Notes: generated by a model not told the origin, from the sequence alone. 64,000 bases of DNA from Pirellulales bacterium (GCA_016935315.1 JAFGRD010000118.1:62001-126000); one strand, 5' to 3'. Shown: positions 34,485 to 43,620, numbered from the stretch's first letter. Translations and numbers: made by a program.

Positions 34485-35690
34485 TCACTCCGGCACGCGC
34501 CCCAAGCCCGCACATGGCCGTAGTTGGCCTCCTTCGAGCATCAGCACCGTCTCGCAACGGATGCCGCGCTGCCGAATCTCTTCGAGGATGTCTCCGGCTC
34601 GCCAGCGAGTCGTGATGACGATGACATCGGCCGGGTTCCGCACGAGGTAGTCGGGCGAACGGATTTCCTGGGCCGTTGCAGGCACATAGCGTCCCACCTT
34701 GTGGCAATCCGAGTCGACCACCAAGGGAAACTCGTCGGCCGCCAGCCGAAAGGCATTCAGAAACGCGGCGCCCTTGCCCGTCCCGCCCCAGAATGCAATC
34801 GTTCTGCCCTCGGCGCGCAACCGCCGAAGCTCGCCGCGCACCTCGACCAATTGCCGGTCGATCCGCTGCCGAAAGGCCTCGGCCGCATGGCGCAGCGTCT
34901 GGATTCGCCCGATCTTCCGCGCCTGCACTACCGCCACGACCACCTCGTCGCCATAGCAGGGGCGAAGCTCCAGGACCTCGAATCCGGTGGACTCGAACAT
35001 CACTCGAAAGCTAAAGTCGGTGAAGTTCGACACATGTTCGTACAGGAAGTCGACTACGCGTGCCCCTTCGACGGCCTTCTCGATCCGCGGCACTTCGGCC
35101 AGCAGCACGGGAAACAGCTCGTAGAGGTTGCACCAGTACGCGATCGCGGCGACGAAACCGCGCGGATCGGCCAGATGTTCGATCACATGTCGGCAGAGGA
35201 GGAAGTCGGGGCGACCGGCCAACAGGTCGCGTTCGGGATGGAAGTAGTCCTGCTGAACCTCGAATCCCTTGGCCCGGGCGTTGTTTGCCTCGATTCCCGG
35301 TTCGAAGCCGATGCACCGACACGCCGGCCCCTTTTCCCTTAGGAGTTCCAGGAACCGGCCGTCTCCACAGCCGATGTCCACCAGCGTCTTGCCCAACGCG
35401 TCGTACTTCGTCAGCAGCAAATCCACCAGGCCTTCCAGGTGGCCCAGCCACCGGGAACCTCCGTTGTACATGAGGTTGGAATCATCGGCATAGGGTATTT
35501 TGTAGTAGTCGAACTGCGTATTGAAGATATGGCCGCAATAGGCACAGACACGGAAGTCGATCGGAAAGCGAAGCGCACGCTGAGCGGCCTCGGCCGATCG
35601 CGGCAGATTCAGCGCAGCCAGCGGCTGCGGATCGGGCTCGTACAGCGGATAGAGGATCCGCCCACCGCACGCCAGGCAGCAGTCGCGCAT
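34485..35690 (-). CDS. Class I SAM C-methyltransferase-like protein (sugar methyltransferase type)
   Basis: 401 residues. N-terminal zinc-binding domain (Cys5, Cys8, Cys49, Cys52), then a Rossmann methyltransferase with motif I VDIGCGDGRFLEL (104-116) and LLCRHVIEHLADP, then a C-terminal Rossmann-like domain (TIAFWGGTGKGAAFLNAF; VVDSDCHKVGRYVP). This three-part architecture matches deoxysugar C-methyltransferases such as TylC3/NovU. It lies between fliD and the TPR-sulfotransferase/flagellin pair. Modification of a surface or flagellin sugar is therefore a reasonable inference, but no NDP-sugar synthesis genes are here. Confidence 0.8.
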   Translation of the reverse strand: MRDCCLACGGRILYPLYEPDPQPLAALNLPRSAEAAQRALRFPIDFRVCAYCGHIFNTQFDYYKIPYADDSNLMYNGGSRWLGHLEGLVDLLLTKYDALGKTLVDIGCGDGRFLELLREKGPACRCIGFEPGIEANNARAKGFEVQQDYFHPERDLLAGRPDFLLCRHVIEHLADPRGFVAAIAYWCNLYELFPVLLAEVPRIEKAVEGARVVDFLYEHVSNFTDFSFRVMFESTGFEVLELRPCYGDEVVVAVVQARKIGRIQTLRHAAEAFRQRIDRQLVEVRGELRRLRAEGRTIAFWGGTGKGAAFLNAFRLAADEFPLVVDSDCHKVGRYVPATAQEIRSPDYLVRNPADVIVITTRWRAGDILEEIRQRGIRCETVLMLEGGQLRPCAGLGRVPE

Positions 35691-36139
35691 GGTCTTCTCT
35701 CGGCCGGTTGCACCCGCACTTAGCCCCGGAGGGCCGCCCCGTGCTTACTTCGACGCGTCGGATGCGTGGTGCCGACGGATCCCGGGCGTGCCGGGAACGG
35801 TGCGGTGCATCCTCGCAGCGCCGGTGCGCATACCGGTAGCGCGAAGCGGACCTCTCGTGTGAAGACGAATCGGCTGGCAGGCCAAGGTACGTTTAGCAGT
35901 TCTCGCCAGAATCCCCCAGATTTCCCGGATCTCTCAAATCCGCTGAATTCTCTTGAGGGAGGCAAGTAGTGGCACCGCCCCCCCACTCACGAGGTCAAAT
36001 GTGCAAGTCCTGGTATCACCTGACCGACAATAGAGACGTGCAGCCGTCTCTCATCTAGGTTTCCGGCCGCGCCGTCCGTTGGGCGGCCATCCAGTGTCGG
36101 TCGGAACGCCCCCACAGACGCTCCGAGAAAGGATTTCGC
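35691..36139. other. Divergent intergenic region
   Basis: Lies between the methyltransferase and TPR-sulfotransferase starts. Apart from the AAAGGA ribosome site before 36140 I see no promoter consensus, repeat or frame worth naming. Confidence 0.4.
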
Positions 36140-38071
36140 ATGTCCACCGTGTCTGACACACTGAAGCTTGCCTTGCGGCACCACGAAATCGGCCAACTTC
36201 AGCAGGCGGAGGAGTTGTATCGGGAGGCGCTGCGAATCGATCCGCAACATCCCCACGGCCTCCACCTCCTTGGAGTGGCATGTCACCAACAGGGAAAGAA
36301 CCAGGAGGCCGTCGGGTATTTCGATCTGGCGATCCCCTTGGCGGAACCGACGGCGGAGATCTACAACAACCGTGCGGCGGCCCGCCTGTCGGCCGGCCAG
36401 ATCGACGAGGCCATCGAGGATTGTCGCCGGGCGCTGGAGATCAACCCGCACTATTTCCTGGCGCACAACAACCTGGCACATGCGCTGAATGAGTTGGAAC
36501 GATACGAGGAGGCCGAGCAGAGCTGTCGGCGGGCAATGGACCTGGAAAGGGAGTCCGCCGCCGTCCATTTGAACTTAGGTAGGGCACTGAAGGGCCAAGG
36601 AAAGCTCGCGGAGGCCTTCGAAAGCTATCAACAAGCGGCCGTCTTGGATCCCGGCAAGGCCGAGACCTTCAACAACCTGGGGAACATCTACCGGCAGGAC
36701 GACAAGCTCGACGAGGCCGTGGCCGCCTACGAGGAGGCTTTGCGCATCAAGCCCGACTACGTCGAGGCGATCAACAACCTCGGCCGGGCGCTGAACCGGC
36801 AAGAAAAGAACGATGAGGCCTTGGCGTGCTTCCACCGCGCGTTGGAGCTGAAACCCGACTTCGTCCCCGTGCTTGCCAGCCTGGCCGGCTACCACGAGAA
36901 GGCGAACCAGCTCGAAGAGGCCCTCGACTACATTGACCGCGGCCGGAAGATCGCCCCAGAGCACCCCCGGCTGAATATCGTGCAAGCCAAGTGCGAGGGA
37001 CGGCGGGGAGACTTCGCCGGCGCCGTCGCGCGGATTGAGCGGGTCGTCGCCGCGGCGGGGGATCGGCTGGCGGAAGAGACGCGAGCCGAGGCGTACTTTC
37101 AGTTGGGGCGATTCTACGATCGCATGGAAGAAGCGGACAAGGCGTTTCATTGGTTCCAGGAGGGAAATCGACTGGCCGACGCCAAGGCGACGCGGCTCGG
37201 AGTCGACCGAGAGACAATCCACAGCGAGGACCGCATCGCCGCCGAGTTGTTTCACCCGGCCTGGATCGAGTCCTGGACGCCGGCACCTCCGTATCCTCGC
37301 GAAGAGACCCCCGTCTTCATGACGGGATTCCCCAGGTCGGGCACGACCTTGATCGACCAGATTCTCGACACGCACCCCAAATTGCAGACCATGGAGGAGC
37401 GTCCCACGATCGGTGAGCTCAAGAGGGAAATCCTCTCCTACGGCAGCCCCTCCGCCTGGACGCTGGCCAGTCTGATGCCCGAGCATTTCGATCATCTGAG
37501 GGCTGTCTACTTCCGCACCGTCAACCGCTTCCTACAGCACCAGCCGGGACTGCTGTTGATCGACCGAAACCCCTTCATGGCCCGAGACGCGGCGCTTGCC
37601 CATCGCATCTTTCCCGACACGCGGTTCATTTTTGTCGTGCGACACCCCTGCGACGTGTGCCTGAGCTGTCTGATGCAGAACTTCGGAATGCACTCGGGCA
37701 CGGTCAACTTCTTCACACTGGAGAACACGGCCGCCTTCTACGACGAAGTGATGCGTCTGTGGCAGCACTACGTGCGTGTGCTGCCGATCGACTATCACAT
37801 GATTCGCTACGAGGACCTGCTCGATGACTTCGAAGGCGAGACACGCCGACTGCTCGACTATCTGGGCGTTGGCTGGGATGAATCGGTCTACCGTCACACG
37901 GAACACGCCAAGACGCGAAACGTCCGCACGGCCAGCTACCACCAGGTGGTCGAGCCGCTCTATCGGCGTGCCCGATATCGTTGGCAGCGCTACGCCAAGC
38001 AACTCGCGCCGGTCATGGACGTGCTCCGGCCATACATCGAGTACTACGGCTACGACGGTGTAGACGGATAG
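36140..38071 (+). CDS. TPR-sulfotransferase fusion protein
   Basis: 643 residues. Residues 1-~350 are about nine tetratricopeptide repeats (for example AEELYREALRIDPQHPHGLH and AVAAYEEALRIKPDYVEAIN). Residues ~385-630 are a PAPS-dependent sulfotransferase: the 5'-phosphosulfate loop TGFPRSGTTLIDQ near 394 and the 3'-phosphate motif FVVRHPCDVCLSC near 495. Such fusions resemble tyrosyl-protein sulfotransferases and use the TPR part to hold a protein substrate. Its place between fliD and the giant flagellin makes flagellin a candidate substrate. No signal peptide, so a cytoplasmic reaction. Confidence 0.9.
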   Translation: MSTVSDTLKLALRHHEIGQLQQAEELYREALRIDPQHPHGLHLLGVACHQQGKNQEAVGYFDLAIPLAEPTAEIYNNRAAARLSAGQIDEAIEDCRRALEINPHYFLAHNNLAHALNELERYEEAEQSCRRAMDLERESAAVHLNLGRALKGQGKLAEAFESYQQAAVLDPGKAETFNNLGNIYRQDDKLDEAVAAYEEALRIKPDYVEAINNLGRALNRQEKNDEALACFHRALELKPDFVPVLASLAGYHEKANQLEEALDYIDRGRKIAPEHPRLNIVQAKCEGRRGDFAGAVARIERVVAAAGDRLAEETRAEAYFQLGRFYDRMEEADKAFHWFQEGNRLADAKATRLGVDRETIHSEDRIAAELFHPAWIESWTPAPPYPREETPVFMTGFPRSGTTLIDQILDTHPKLQTMEERPTIGELKREILSYGSPSAWTLASLMPEHFDHLRAVYFRTVNRFLQHQPGLLLIDRNPFMARDAALAHRIFPDTRFIFVVRHPCDVCLSCLMQNFGMHSGTVNFFTLENTAAFYDEVMRLWQHYVRVLPIDYHMIRYEDLLDDFEGETRRLLDYLGVGWDESVYRHTEHAKTRNVRTASYHQVVEPLYRRARYRWQRYAKQLAPVMDVLRPYIEYYGYDGVDG

Positions 38072-38111
38072 CTCGACGACGACCGAACTTCTGCGGCGTG
38101 GCCCACCAAGG

Positions 38112-38145
38112 CAACGGTCCGCCCGGAAGACCGGACGGACCGTTG
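38112..38145. terminator. Bidirectional terminator hairpin between convergent genes
   Basis: Ten-bp perfect inverted repeat CAACGGTCCG (38112-38121) / CGGACCGTTG (38136-38145) with an internal TCCG/CGGA extension. It lies between the sulfotransferase stop and the flagellin stop. U-tracts are poor. Confidence 0.55.
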
Positions 38146-38173
38146 AGTCTCATTCGCTGGCTCCGAGTTACGT

Positions 38174-41100
38174 TTACCGCAACAGGGCCAGGACGTTTTG
38201 CGGGTTGCTGTTGGCCATCGACAACACCGAAACACCGGACTGCACCAGGATTTGTGCCCGGGTCAGGGCCGCACTCTCGGCCGCGAAGTCGGCGTCGCGG
38301 ATCGAGCTTTCCGCCGCGGTGAGGTTCTCCAGGGTGTCCTTCAACGAAGCGATGTTACTGTCGAGGGTCGTCTTCTGGAACGCCCCCAACCGGCCTCGAA
38401 GCGTGGTCACCTGGGTAATTACCTCATCGACCACGGAGGCCGCCCCGCCGACGTCGGTCCCCAGGTCCTTGGTGCCGCCGGACCGCAGCTCGTAGAGCCG
38501 GCCCGAGATGCCCCCCAGCTTGGCCGTGCTGACACTAGAGATTCCCAGTCGGGCCTGCTGGTTGGAGACCACATCGGGTCCCAACTGGAACTGGGCGCCA
38601 CCGCCGGTGATCTGGAAGTTCATTGTCGTGCCGGCGGCCACTCCCGAGTCGAGAGTGAAGCTCAGGTCGAGCACGGAGGTGTTCATCGAGACGTTCAACC
38701 CGTCGCTGATCGCCTGGATGCCGTTCAGCCGCACGTTGACGTCGCTGCCCGTGTCGCGGTCGGTGGTATTGCCGTCGGGATCGATCGTCTGGAGGGTACC
38801 GTCGAGCACTTTGACCGAGATGAACTCCTTCGAGCCGTAGTTGACCGACTTGAACGTCAGCCCGGTGGTGCCGATGACGTCGCCCTCGTCGTAGGCCCCC
38901 GACATGGCCACGGCCCCGTCGGCCGTCCCCGCATCGACCCGCCCACCGGTCAGCTTGCCGGTGTCGGTCGAATAGAGCGTGCCGGCACCGGTGCCCACGG
39001 CCGCGAGTCGGAACAGGCCATACTCCGTCGGGTTGTTGGCGGCCGTGTAGTTGGTCAGCACGTCGCTGAGCGTGCTGGTGCCGCTCTGGATGTAGATGTT
39101 CAGCTCTTTCGTGCTCGCGTTGTAGCTGACCCTTTCGTCGGCCGTACCGGCGGCGATATCCGGGTCGTCACGGAACACGATGCTGACATTGTCGTACGCC
39201 GCGCCGCCGGTGAGAGCAGTGACGGTCAACTGGGCATTTTCACCGCCGCGGTTGTTGGTGGTGCCGCCGGCATAGCCGTCCTGCTTGGTCACCCCGGCCT
39301 GCGTGAACGCGGTGCTACCGGTCTGCATCAGGCCGGAGCCATCGCTGGTGCCCACGTGGGATCCGGAGACATCCAGAGCTTGCAGCGTGGCAGAGTTGTT
39401 GATCGCCGTGACCACGTCGGCCGCCGTGCTGGTAATATTGCCGTTGGCGTCGGTGGCCAGGTTTACGTTGATCGCCGTATACTCATTCCCGCCGTCGGTC
39501 GTGGCGCTGGTGTTCTTGGTCAGCGCGCCACCGCCGGCCCCACCACCGAACACGCTGAAGGTGAACGAGTCACCCAAAGCGGCCGTGAGGTCGGTAACCA
39601 GCGTGGTCGCCGTCACGGCACCGCCGTCGTAGTTGCGGTAGATCTTGATGGTCTTGGCCTCGCGATCCCAGGCAATGCTGTTGTCGGTGGCGTCCTGCTC
39701 GAGCGAGATGGTGATCCCGTCGTATGCGGTGCCCTGCGTCTTTGACACGACCTTGATCGACGCATCGGCATTGGTGCCCTGCAAGATGGCCGTGGCATAG
39801 CCCCCCGTCTCGGCGTTTTGCGTGAAGTCCAGGCTCAGGGCCTGGCTGGTGCCGAGCGTCCGGAAGGTAATCGGTAGATCGGCCGCCGCGGCCGTGCTGA
39901 GCAGTTGGATCCGGTTGTTGGGTTCGGAAGTACCACCAGTGTTCTCGTTGCCGTAGAAGGCCGCATGGGTCACCAGCGTCACCGTGTCGGCCGACGTACC
40001 GGTGGCCGTCACGTTGGCGGCGACCGTCACATCGGTGTTGATCGCCGCTCGCACGTCCGTGATGCTCGCCAGCACGGCTCCGCCGTCCCGACCCCCCGCG
40101 CCCGTGGCACCGGTGAGGGCACTGGTTCCGCTCGCGGCGTAGGTAGTGGCCGTGTTCGTAGCTGTGGCCGTAAACAACTGTGCCAGCTTTGACCCGATCA
40201 GGCTCGCCGCGGCTCCTGCCGTGGCACCGACCTTGACCGTAAGCGTAAGGACGTTCGTATCATAGTCGTAGACCGCATTGGAGGCCGTAGGGGCCCCCGC
40301 GGTCAATACGTTTTCCTGCAAGGTCATGTTGTCGAACTGGGCGCCGCTGATCTGCGGCGTGATAACGAGGTCCGATCCCGACTGACTTGTTACAGCCACA
40401 CCCGCCGCGGCCGTCCAACTGAGCGTCTTGGCGGTGACCGTGATCTTGTTCACGTCACCCGTGCCGTCCCACGACGCAGTCGCAGCAGTGACGGGAGCCG
40501 TGGCCGCGGTGGTGGTCGTCGCGTACTCGATAGCGATGTTGCCCCCTTCGCGACCGACCGTATCGGCAGCGATCGTGATTACGCCGGTCGAGCCCGCCGT
40601 GGTCAGTTGGACCTCGCCGGTGCCGTCTGCCTGGGCGATATTGTAGTCGACCACGGCCTGCACACCCAGCGCGTCGGAGACCAGGTTGATGGCGGCCGCC
40701 ATCTCGCTGATCGTGCTGTTGGCGGCGAAGCTGAACGCCTCGAATCCCTTCGAGCCGCCGATCTCCAAGACCACGTCGTCGCTGATCGAACTGGATGTGT
40801 AGGCCAGTTCGGCCTGCTCGGCCTGGGCCACCACGTCCACGGTCACGTTGATCTGGGTCTGCGTGCCGAAGTTGGCCTGTTGGATCTCGAGGTTGGAGAC
40901 CTTCGTCGGATCGACGCTGGAAGTGACGAAGTCCAGGTTGCCGTCCAGAAGCCGCTTGCCCTGGAAGGACGTCACCTGGGCGATTCGGTCGATGGCTTCC
41001 AGCGACGAATCGACCTGCAACTGGTTGGCCGAGATCTGCTCCTCACTCATGGCGCCCGTGTTGGCCGCCTCGGAGACCAGACCGCGAATGTCGTTCAACA

Positions 41101-41359
41101 ACGAGCTGACCTGTCCCAGCGCGCTATCGGCGGTGGCGATCATTTGGTTGGCACGCTCACTGTTGGTAATGGCCCGCTCCACGCTGATCATGTCACTGCG
41201 GAGCACTTCGCTGGCGATCAAACCGGCCGGATCGTCTTTACCAACGTTGATCCGCAAACCGGTGCTCAGACGCGTGAGGGCCGTCTGCAAGTCCGCGTTC
41301 GACCGCGCAAGGGATTTCTGGGCGTTAAGTGAGCTGACGTTTGTGTTGATTCGTGTCAT
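38174..41359 (-). CDS. fliC: Giant flagellin
   Basis: About 1061 residues (typical 270-500). The conserved D0/D1 N-terminus (TRINTNVSSLNAQKSLARSN; LSTGLRINVGKDDPAGLIASE) and C-terminus (ESSIRDADFAAESAALTRAQ; ending MANSNPQNVLALLR) are intact. About 800 residues of Ala/Thr/Gly/Asp-rich surface domain lie between. ATG at 41359 follows AGGAGGGG; a GTG at 41368 is possible but lies too close to that site. Only one flagellin gene is in the window. A sigma-28-like promoter lies 250 bp upstream. It converges with the TPR-sulfotransferase. Confidence 0.95.
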   Translation of the reverse strand: MTRINTNVSSLNAQKSLARSNADLQTALTRLSTGLRINVGKDDPAGLIASEVLRSDMISVERAITNSERANQMIATADSALGQVSSLLNDIRGLVSEAANTGAMSEEQISANQLQVDSSLEAIDRIAQVTSFQGKRLLDGNLDFVTSSVDPTKVSNLEIQQANFGTQTQINVTVDVVAQAEQAELAYTSSSISDDVVLEIGGSKGFEAFSFAANSTISEMAAAINLVSDALGVQAVVDYNIAQADGTGEVQLTTAGSTGVITIAADTVGREGGNIAIEYATTTTAATAPVTAATASWDGTGDVNKITVTAKTLSWTAAAGVAVTSQSGSDLVITPQISGAQFDNMTLQENVLTAGAPTASNAVYDYDTNVLTLTVKVGATAGAAASLIGSKLAQLFTATATNTATTYAASGTSALTGATGAGGRDGGAVLASITDVRAAINTDVTVAANVTATGTSADTVTLVTHAAFYGNENTGGTSEPNNRIQLLSTAAAADLPITFRTLGTSQALSLDFTQNAETGGYATAILQGTNADASIKVVSKTQGTAYDGITISLEQDATDNSIAWDREAKTIKIYRNYDGGAVTATTLVTDLTAALGDSFTFSVFGGGAGGGALTKNTSATTDGGNEYTAINVNLATDANGNITSTAADVVTAINNSATLQALDVSGSHVGTSDGSGLMQTGSTAFTQAGVTKQDGYAGGTTNNRGGENAQLTVTALTGGAAYDNVSIVFRDDPDIAAGTADERVSYNASTKELNIYIQSGTSTLSDVLTNYTAANNPTEYGLFRLAAVGTGAGTLYSTDTGKLTGGRVDAGTADGAVAMSGAYDEGDVIGTTGLTFKSVNYGSKEFISVKVLDGTLQTIDPDGNTTDRDTGSDVNVRLNGIQAISDGLNVSMNTSVLDLSFTLDSGVAAGTTMNFQITGGGAQFQLGPDVVSNQQARLGISSVSTAKLGGISGRLYELRSGGTKDLGTDVGGAASVVDEVITQVTTLRGRLGAFQKTTLDSNIASLKDTLENLTAAESSIRDADFAAESAALTRAQILVQSGVSVLSMANSNPQNVLALLR

Positions 41360-41605
41360 TTCAGACACCCCTCCTTTTCAAGGATTACGTCCAAGCTTCA
41401 CCGGATTGCGGGGAGATCACGATTCCGGACCAGCTTCACTACGGGCCGCGTGCGAAACCTCTTGGCAGAGGACGACCCTGTAGTCGGATGTTTGTCTCCA
41501 GTTTCACGACGAACCAAGGCGCTGTCCGGAATCTTGGCCGACATGGTTATGCCGACCAACCGCGCTGCCTATCCCGCGCGGTGCTCGCCTGGCAGCGACC
41601 TACAT
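41360..41605 (-). promoter_or_regulatory. Long flagellin mRNA leader with several GGA motifs
   Basis: About 245 bases from the predicted start to the ATG. On the minus strand it contains at least five GGA triplets. One is inside the ribosome site, which itself sits in a short hairpin TCCTT-GAA-AAGGA (41384-41372). This is the arrangement expected for CsrA control; binding is inferred. Confidence 0.45.
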
Positions 41606-41611
41606 GGAGCA

Positions 41612-41639
41612 ATATCGGCTCGATAAGATACGCACTTTA
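41612..41639 (-). promoter_or_regulatory. Sigma-28 (FliA)-type promoter of the flagellin gene
   Basis: On the minus strand: TAAAG (-35, from 41639), 16-base spacer after TAAA, GCCGATAT (-10, 41619-41612). The consensus is TAAA-N15-GCCGATAA, so there is one extra spacer base and one -10 mismatch. Confidence 0.65.
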
Positions 41640-41710
41640 GGTAATCTGCGGCCGAACCGTTTCTTTTTTTCCATGCTCCTTAGAATCCTTCTCGGCACAA
41701 GCACCCGCTT

Positions 41711-41757
41711 AGGAAAGAAAAAGGGCCCCGCAAACACGGGGTACTTCCTGCGAGGCC
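41711..41757 (-). terminator. Rho-independent terminator downstream of csrA copy 2
   Basis: On the minus strand GGCCTCGCA (41757-41749), a 16-base loop, then TGCGGGGCC (41732-41724), followed by CTTTTTCTTTCC. It separates csrA from the flagellin transcript. Confidence 0.7.
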
Positions 41758-41800
41758 GGAATAATCGGAACGACCGATACGGTCGACTGCCTTTGCCCTG

Positions 41801-41906
41801 ATTAGGCAGCTCTGCCCGGTCAATGCGCGACGGCGACCACCGGGGGGTCTGATGCTCCCGGCCTCCGCTGGGTCGGCCTTGATCATCCGCCATGCCGACA
41901 TCAATA
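41801..41906. repeat. Dispersed quasi-palindromic element, copy G
   Basis: Inverted orientation, diverged right part: GTCAATGCGCGACGGCGACC at left, GGGTCGGCCTTGATCATCC at right, end GACATCAAT. Its terminus supplies the TGA stop of csrA copy 2. Confidence 0.8.
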
Positions 41907-42155
41907 GCCCCCCGGGGCCTTCTCCGATTCAGCAGCGTTTGGACACGGATGCCCTTCGGTCTGCTTCGCCTCCAGACCAGCCGCCTGACGGTTCTCTCGT
42001 TGGATCGCGTCGTAGACCTCTCTGCGGTGAACGGGGATTTCGCCTGGGGCGTCGATGCCCAGCCGGACTTTGTCTCCACGAATATCGACGATGGTCACGA
42101 CGACGTTGTCGCCGATCACGATGCTTTCATCGCGTTGTCTGGACAAGACAAGCAT
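41901..42155 (-). CDS. csrA: Translational regulator CsrA, copy 2
   Basis: 84 residues. [20 protein letters not shown] start and [23 protein letters not shown] core keep the RNA-binding residues. The C-terminal ~25 residues are an extension unlike that of copy 1. It lies immediately upstream of the flagellin gene on the same strand, the classical position for flagellin-specific CsrA control. The stop codon is formed by the edge of element copy G, so the tail may be altered by that insertion. Confidence 0.95.
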   Translation of the reverse strand: MLVLSRQRDESIVIGDNVVVTIVDIRGDKVRLGIDAPGEIPVHRREVYDAIQRENRQAAGLEAKQTEGHPCPNAAESEKAPGGY

Positions 42156-42722
42156 CGATGGCTCCTTCCTTGGTCATGTCGGCAAAGCGGCCGAATCCTA
42201 CGCGCTTCGTCTGTACGTTGTTCGTTCGCTTCCCCGTGCATACCGGACTGCCCAATCGCCGATGGCCGCCACCCTGCCGTCTCCAGCGACCTTCCAGTAG
42301 ATGACCACGGATCATGGAAACGCACATAGAGTCTATCGGTTCAGGCAATTACGGCGGGCCAGCAAAAATAATTAGTGCGGGCTATTTGGCGAACGCGGCG
42401 ATGCAGGGCGAACTAGGGAGCCGCACAGACCGTGCCGTCACCTCTCACGCGCACTCCGACAACAGGCAGTAGCCGATGCGAATCGGTGCAGTCACCCCAT
42501 CAGTCCCGTGCGCGGAAGTTGGCGACTGCACTGCAACCGGTCGGTGATCTCAGCGCAACGGATCGGCGATTTCGGCGCCACCGATCGGCAACAGTCGCGC
42601 GTTGCGGGTCGCGAGAGCACGAACGGTTGCCTGCATCGTTTCCCGCGCAACCGGCGCAAGTCCTTTCGGGCACAACGGTTCGTCGTGGAACGAGAGGCGC
42701 TGGACCGCTCGTCATGTTCATC
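42156..42722. other. Divergent regulatory region between csrA copy 2 and the flgF operon
   Basis: No gene supported. Contains the 22-bp direct repeat array (42535-42600) and, at its right, the sigma-54 promoter. AT-rich patch AAAAATAATTAG near 42365. Confidence 0.5.
42535..42600 (+). promoter_or_regulatory. Array of three 22-bp direct repeats, probable enhancer-binding sites
   Basis: Units 42535-42556, 42557-42578 and 42579-42600 share the core GGATCGGCGAT (variants GGTCGGTGAT, CGATCGGCAAC) with exact 22-bp spacing, i.e. the same helix face. A weaker fourth unit may precede. They lie 124-190 bp upstream of the -24 element, where sigma-54 activators bind. Confidence 0.55.
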
Positions 42723-42738
42723 TGGCACGCCGATTGCT
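42723..42738 (+). promoter_or_regulatory. Sigma-54 promoter of the flagellar rod/hook operon
   Basis: TGGCACGCCGATTGCT matches the sigma-54 consensus TGGCAC-N5-TTGCT at every conserved base. GG and GC are exactly 10 bp apart. It lies 76 bases before the flgF ATG. A 6-bp hairpin GCGCAC/GTGCGC (42757-42773) lies in the leader. Confidence 0.8.
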
Positions 42739-42813
42739 AATTGCAGCCCGCCGACGGCGCACCCGAGGTGCGCGGGCAACAGGGGAGCGTCCCCAGACAT
42801 ACCCGAGGCGACC

Positions 42814-43572
42814 ATGCCCTACGGCTTCTACGTATCGGCTGAAGGTGCCCACGCTCAGAATACGCGGCTGGACGTGATCGCCAACAATCTGGCGAACATC
42901 GACACGGTGGGGTTCAAGCGTCAGTTGGCGCTGTTTCAGGCAAGACACGCCGAGGCAATCGAGGAAGGCCTGGTAGCCCCCGGCACCGGCGGGATCGACG
43001 ACATCGGCGGGGGCGTGATGGTCGAGGAGACGAAGACCGACTATTCGATCGCGCCCTGGAAACATACCAAAATTCCCACGGACGTGGCCATTCGAGGCGA
43101 TGAGGGATTCTTCGTGGTCCAGAAAGACGACGAGGAATTCCTCACCCGGGCCGGCAATTTCCAGATCACCGTGGACGGCCGTCTCACAACACCCGAAGGC
43201 TATTCCGTGCTCAACAGCACCGGCGCACCCATCGTGGTCAATCCGTTCGATCCGGTGCTGGAGATCGACCACTACGGAAACGTCCGGCAGACGGGGCTCG
43301 TCCAGGAATTGGCGCTGGTCAAGCCGGAGTCACTCGACGAGTTGGTTCGAATGGGCGAGAACCTGTTCAAGCCGCTTTCCGATCCCCAGCCGCTTCCGCC
43401 GAACGAACGGGGAGTTGCCTCCGGCTACTTGGAGACGTCGGGAGTGCGCGCGACCTGGGAAATGACGGAGATGGTCAAGGCGGCCCGCATGTTGGAGGCC
43501 AACGTGAACCTGATGAAGACACAAGATGAGATGCTCGGCGGGCTGGTCAACCGTGTGATGCGCACCCGGTAG
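42814..43572 (+). CDS. flgF: Flagellar proximal rod protein FlgF
   Basis: 252 residues. N-terminal rod motif LDVIANNLANIDTVGFKR and C-terminal VRATWEMTEMVKAARMLEAN are the FlgF/FlgG family ends. The central hook-like domain has IRGDEGFFVVQ and LTRAGNFQI. The start at 42814 follows GAGG; the frame further upstream is leader sequence containing the sigma-54 promoter. First gene of the operon. Assigned FlgF because a closer FlgG follows. Confidence 0.9.
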   Translation: MPYGFYVSAEGAHAQNTRLDVIANNLANIDTVGFKRQLALFQARHAEAIEEGLVAPGTGGIDDIGGGVMVEETKTDYSIAPWKHTKIPTDVAIRGDEGFFVVQKDDEEFLTRAGNFQITVDGRLTTPEGYSVLNSTGAPIVVNPFDPVLEIDHYGNVRQTGLVQELALVKPESLDELVRMGENLFKPLSDPQPLPPNERGVASGYLETSGVRATWEMTEMVKAARMLEANVNLMKTQDEMLGGLVNRVMRTR

Positions 43573-43620
43573 TGAGTCCTTTTACGAGTCCTCAACAGCA
43601 ACCTCAACCCGAAGACAGTC

